This document shows, piece after piece, positions 63,365 to 64,000 of a stretch of DNA of 64,000 bases. The stretch comes from Methanomassiliicoccus luminyensis B10 (lineage in GTDB: Archaea; Thermoplasmatota; Thermoplasmata; Methanomassiliicoccales; Methanomassiliicoccaceae), in NCBI RefSeq assembly GCF_000308215.1, contig NZ_CAJE01000012.1, positions 124,001 to 188,000 of the forward strand. The letters run 5' to 3'. Each line of letters starts with the position of its first letter. The stretch's first letter is position 1. The notes below the pieces were generated by a model. The model made no database searches, was not told where the DNA came from, and saw only the letters and a list, made by a program, of their open reading frames with translations. The translations under genes and the position numbers were made by a program.

Positions 63365-63425
63365 AGATCCCATGCTCCGGCGGTCAGGAACCTGTCTCGG
63401 GCCCCGAAGGGGGATGGAGCGTAAG
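63365..63425 (+). ncRNA. candidate folded RNA element
   Basis: GCTCC (63374-63378) pairs with GGAGC (63416-63420), enclosing CAGG-AA-CCTG (63385-63394) and a CCCC-GAA-GGGG hairpin (63402-63412). The result resembles a small multi-branched fold. A TATA-like CATAAATAG (about 63339-63347) lies at a suitable distance. Strand and extent are uncertain. The remaining gap to 63622 holds a CCCCTT/AAGGGG hairpin (about 63540-63560) and no open frame I can support. Confidence 0.3.
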
Positions 63426-63622
63426 AATCAATCCGGCCAATTTCAAATCCTCAAAAGCAAGTAGTGCCAACTATCAGGCGATCTCATCAAGTACGCTCTC
63501 GTGAAGGCATTCCGTGAGATCGTTTGAAGGCGCTTCCGCACCCCTTTAGCCAAGGGGGAGAGCTACTACGGCGCGTGTCGCCACTGCTCATGTCGACCAG
63601 TTGATCCCCTCAGCTTTTTCTA

Positions 63623-63976
63623 TTATACAGACACGATCAGTCGTTCGTTGGTACATTCCAGGATTATCATCCCAGTCATGATGTCCTTCTTCTCGATGCT
63701 GTGGTCCATACCATTAAGGGCGCCCTCGATGAACTTGCTCAACATCTCGGTCTCTTTCGAAGATATGGTCCCTGAAATGCATATCAGCATTATGCTGCCT
63801 TTCTCTTCTTTGACCTCGACTTCGTTCAGGTCCCATCCCATCGATTCCAGAAATAGCTTGAATACGGTCAAGGGGTCGTCGAAAGTCCTGTTTATGTACG
63901 TTCCGTGCCATCTTCCGCACTCATACCATTGCTCCAGCAGTTTCTCCCTTTCTTGATCGTCCACGACCAAGTCCAT
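63623..63976 (-). CDS. uncharacterised 117-residue protein
   Basis: The product begins MDLVVDDQEREKLLEQWYEC and contains a mixed alpha/beta pattern (KGSIMLICISGTISSKETEM, KDIMTGMIILECTNERLIVS at the C terminus). It is acidic and has no membrane segment or obvious catalytic motif. The C-terminal two-strand layout recalls small sensory or V4R-like ligand domains, but I cannot support a name. The start is the ATG at 63976 near the window edge. Confidence 0.6.
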   Translation of the reverse strand: MDLVVDDQEREKLLEQWYECGRWHGTYINRTFDDPLTVFKLFLESMGWDLNEVEVKEEKGSIMLICISGTISSKETEMLSKFIEGALNGMDHSIEKKDIMTGMIILECTNERLIVSV

Positions 63977-64000
63977 AAACTGTACAAAGATGGATCTAGG

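Noticed and set aside
63340-63430. SRP RNA in the gap after the TetR gene
   Set aside because: GGTCAGG-like bases occur, but the conserved SRP core (GNAR loop with the AGCAG side) is not present.

Overview
The window is GC-rich archaeal DNA from a methanogen, most likely Methanomassiliicoccales and close to Methanomassiliicoccus. It carries mcrBDGA with no mcrC in the operon, a ycaO-tfuA pair, component A2 and a run of methanogenesis-marker genes. Other archaeal features are Rpo7, Spt4, S24e, S27ae, deoxyhypusine synthase, an archaeal-type RNase P RNA and a tRNA-Arg with an intron. The lineage is inferred from gene order and GC content; no rRNA operon is present to confirm it.

From 1 to 20 kb nearly everything serves methyl-coenzyme M reductase (MCR). 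ycaO-tfuA (McrA thioglycine formation) is followed by mcrB-mcrD-mcrG-mcrA-DUF2098, then atwA-mcrC, then the tightly overlapping set mmp3-mmp6-mmp5-mmp15-mmp17-mmp7. The ATP-driven MCR activation complex (McrC, Mmp3, Mmp7, Mmp17, A2) is therefore encoded within 9 kb and next to its substrate enzyme. Two members of one unrecognised protein family sit on the opposite strand, one beside each block. Regulatory structure is rich: a perfect palindrome abuts the mcr TATA box, and four 13-bp direct repeats precede atwA.

From 20 to 34 kb the content is mixed: a GlcD-type flavoprotein, an Lrp-TRASH regulator, RidA, a HAD phosphatase, TrpB2, class II ribonucleotide reductase, a ferredoxin and an eIF2B-like protein. 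In its middle, a STAND-type HTH-ATPase-TPR regulator (24.3-27.0 kb) lies between a short membrane-anchored protein made of six identical octapeptides and a DUF835 gene. Both flanking genes carry the same 34-bp promoter element. Two more DUF835 genes lie nearby. RNase P RNA (minus strand) and tRNA-Leu(GAG) follow at about 34 kb.

From 34 to 54 kb come a large nuclease-helicase fusion, aquaporin, trehalose-6-phosphate synthase, isopropylmalate-type dehydrogenase plus deoxyhypusine synthase, phosphate transporter plus DUF47, a proton-pumping pyrophosphatase, and the rpo7-spt4-DPCK-rps24e-rps27ae cluster. From 54.2 to 58.6 kb there is a five-gene cassette of bacterial, gut-Firmicutes character (zinc-ribbon membrane protein, TetR, DUF5685, J-domain protein, Hsp70). 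It has lower GC, two palindromic operators in front, and near-identical direct repeats on both sides. proC, tRNA-Arg(CCG), a QueG-like protein and a TetR/MFS efflux operon close the window.

Single-base frameshifts appear in tfuA and in a zinc-ribbon gene at 35.2 kb, and possibly elsewhere, so some may be sequencing errors. Two unannotated stretches (19.82-19.93 and 63.37-63.42 kb) look like structured RNAs.
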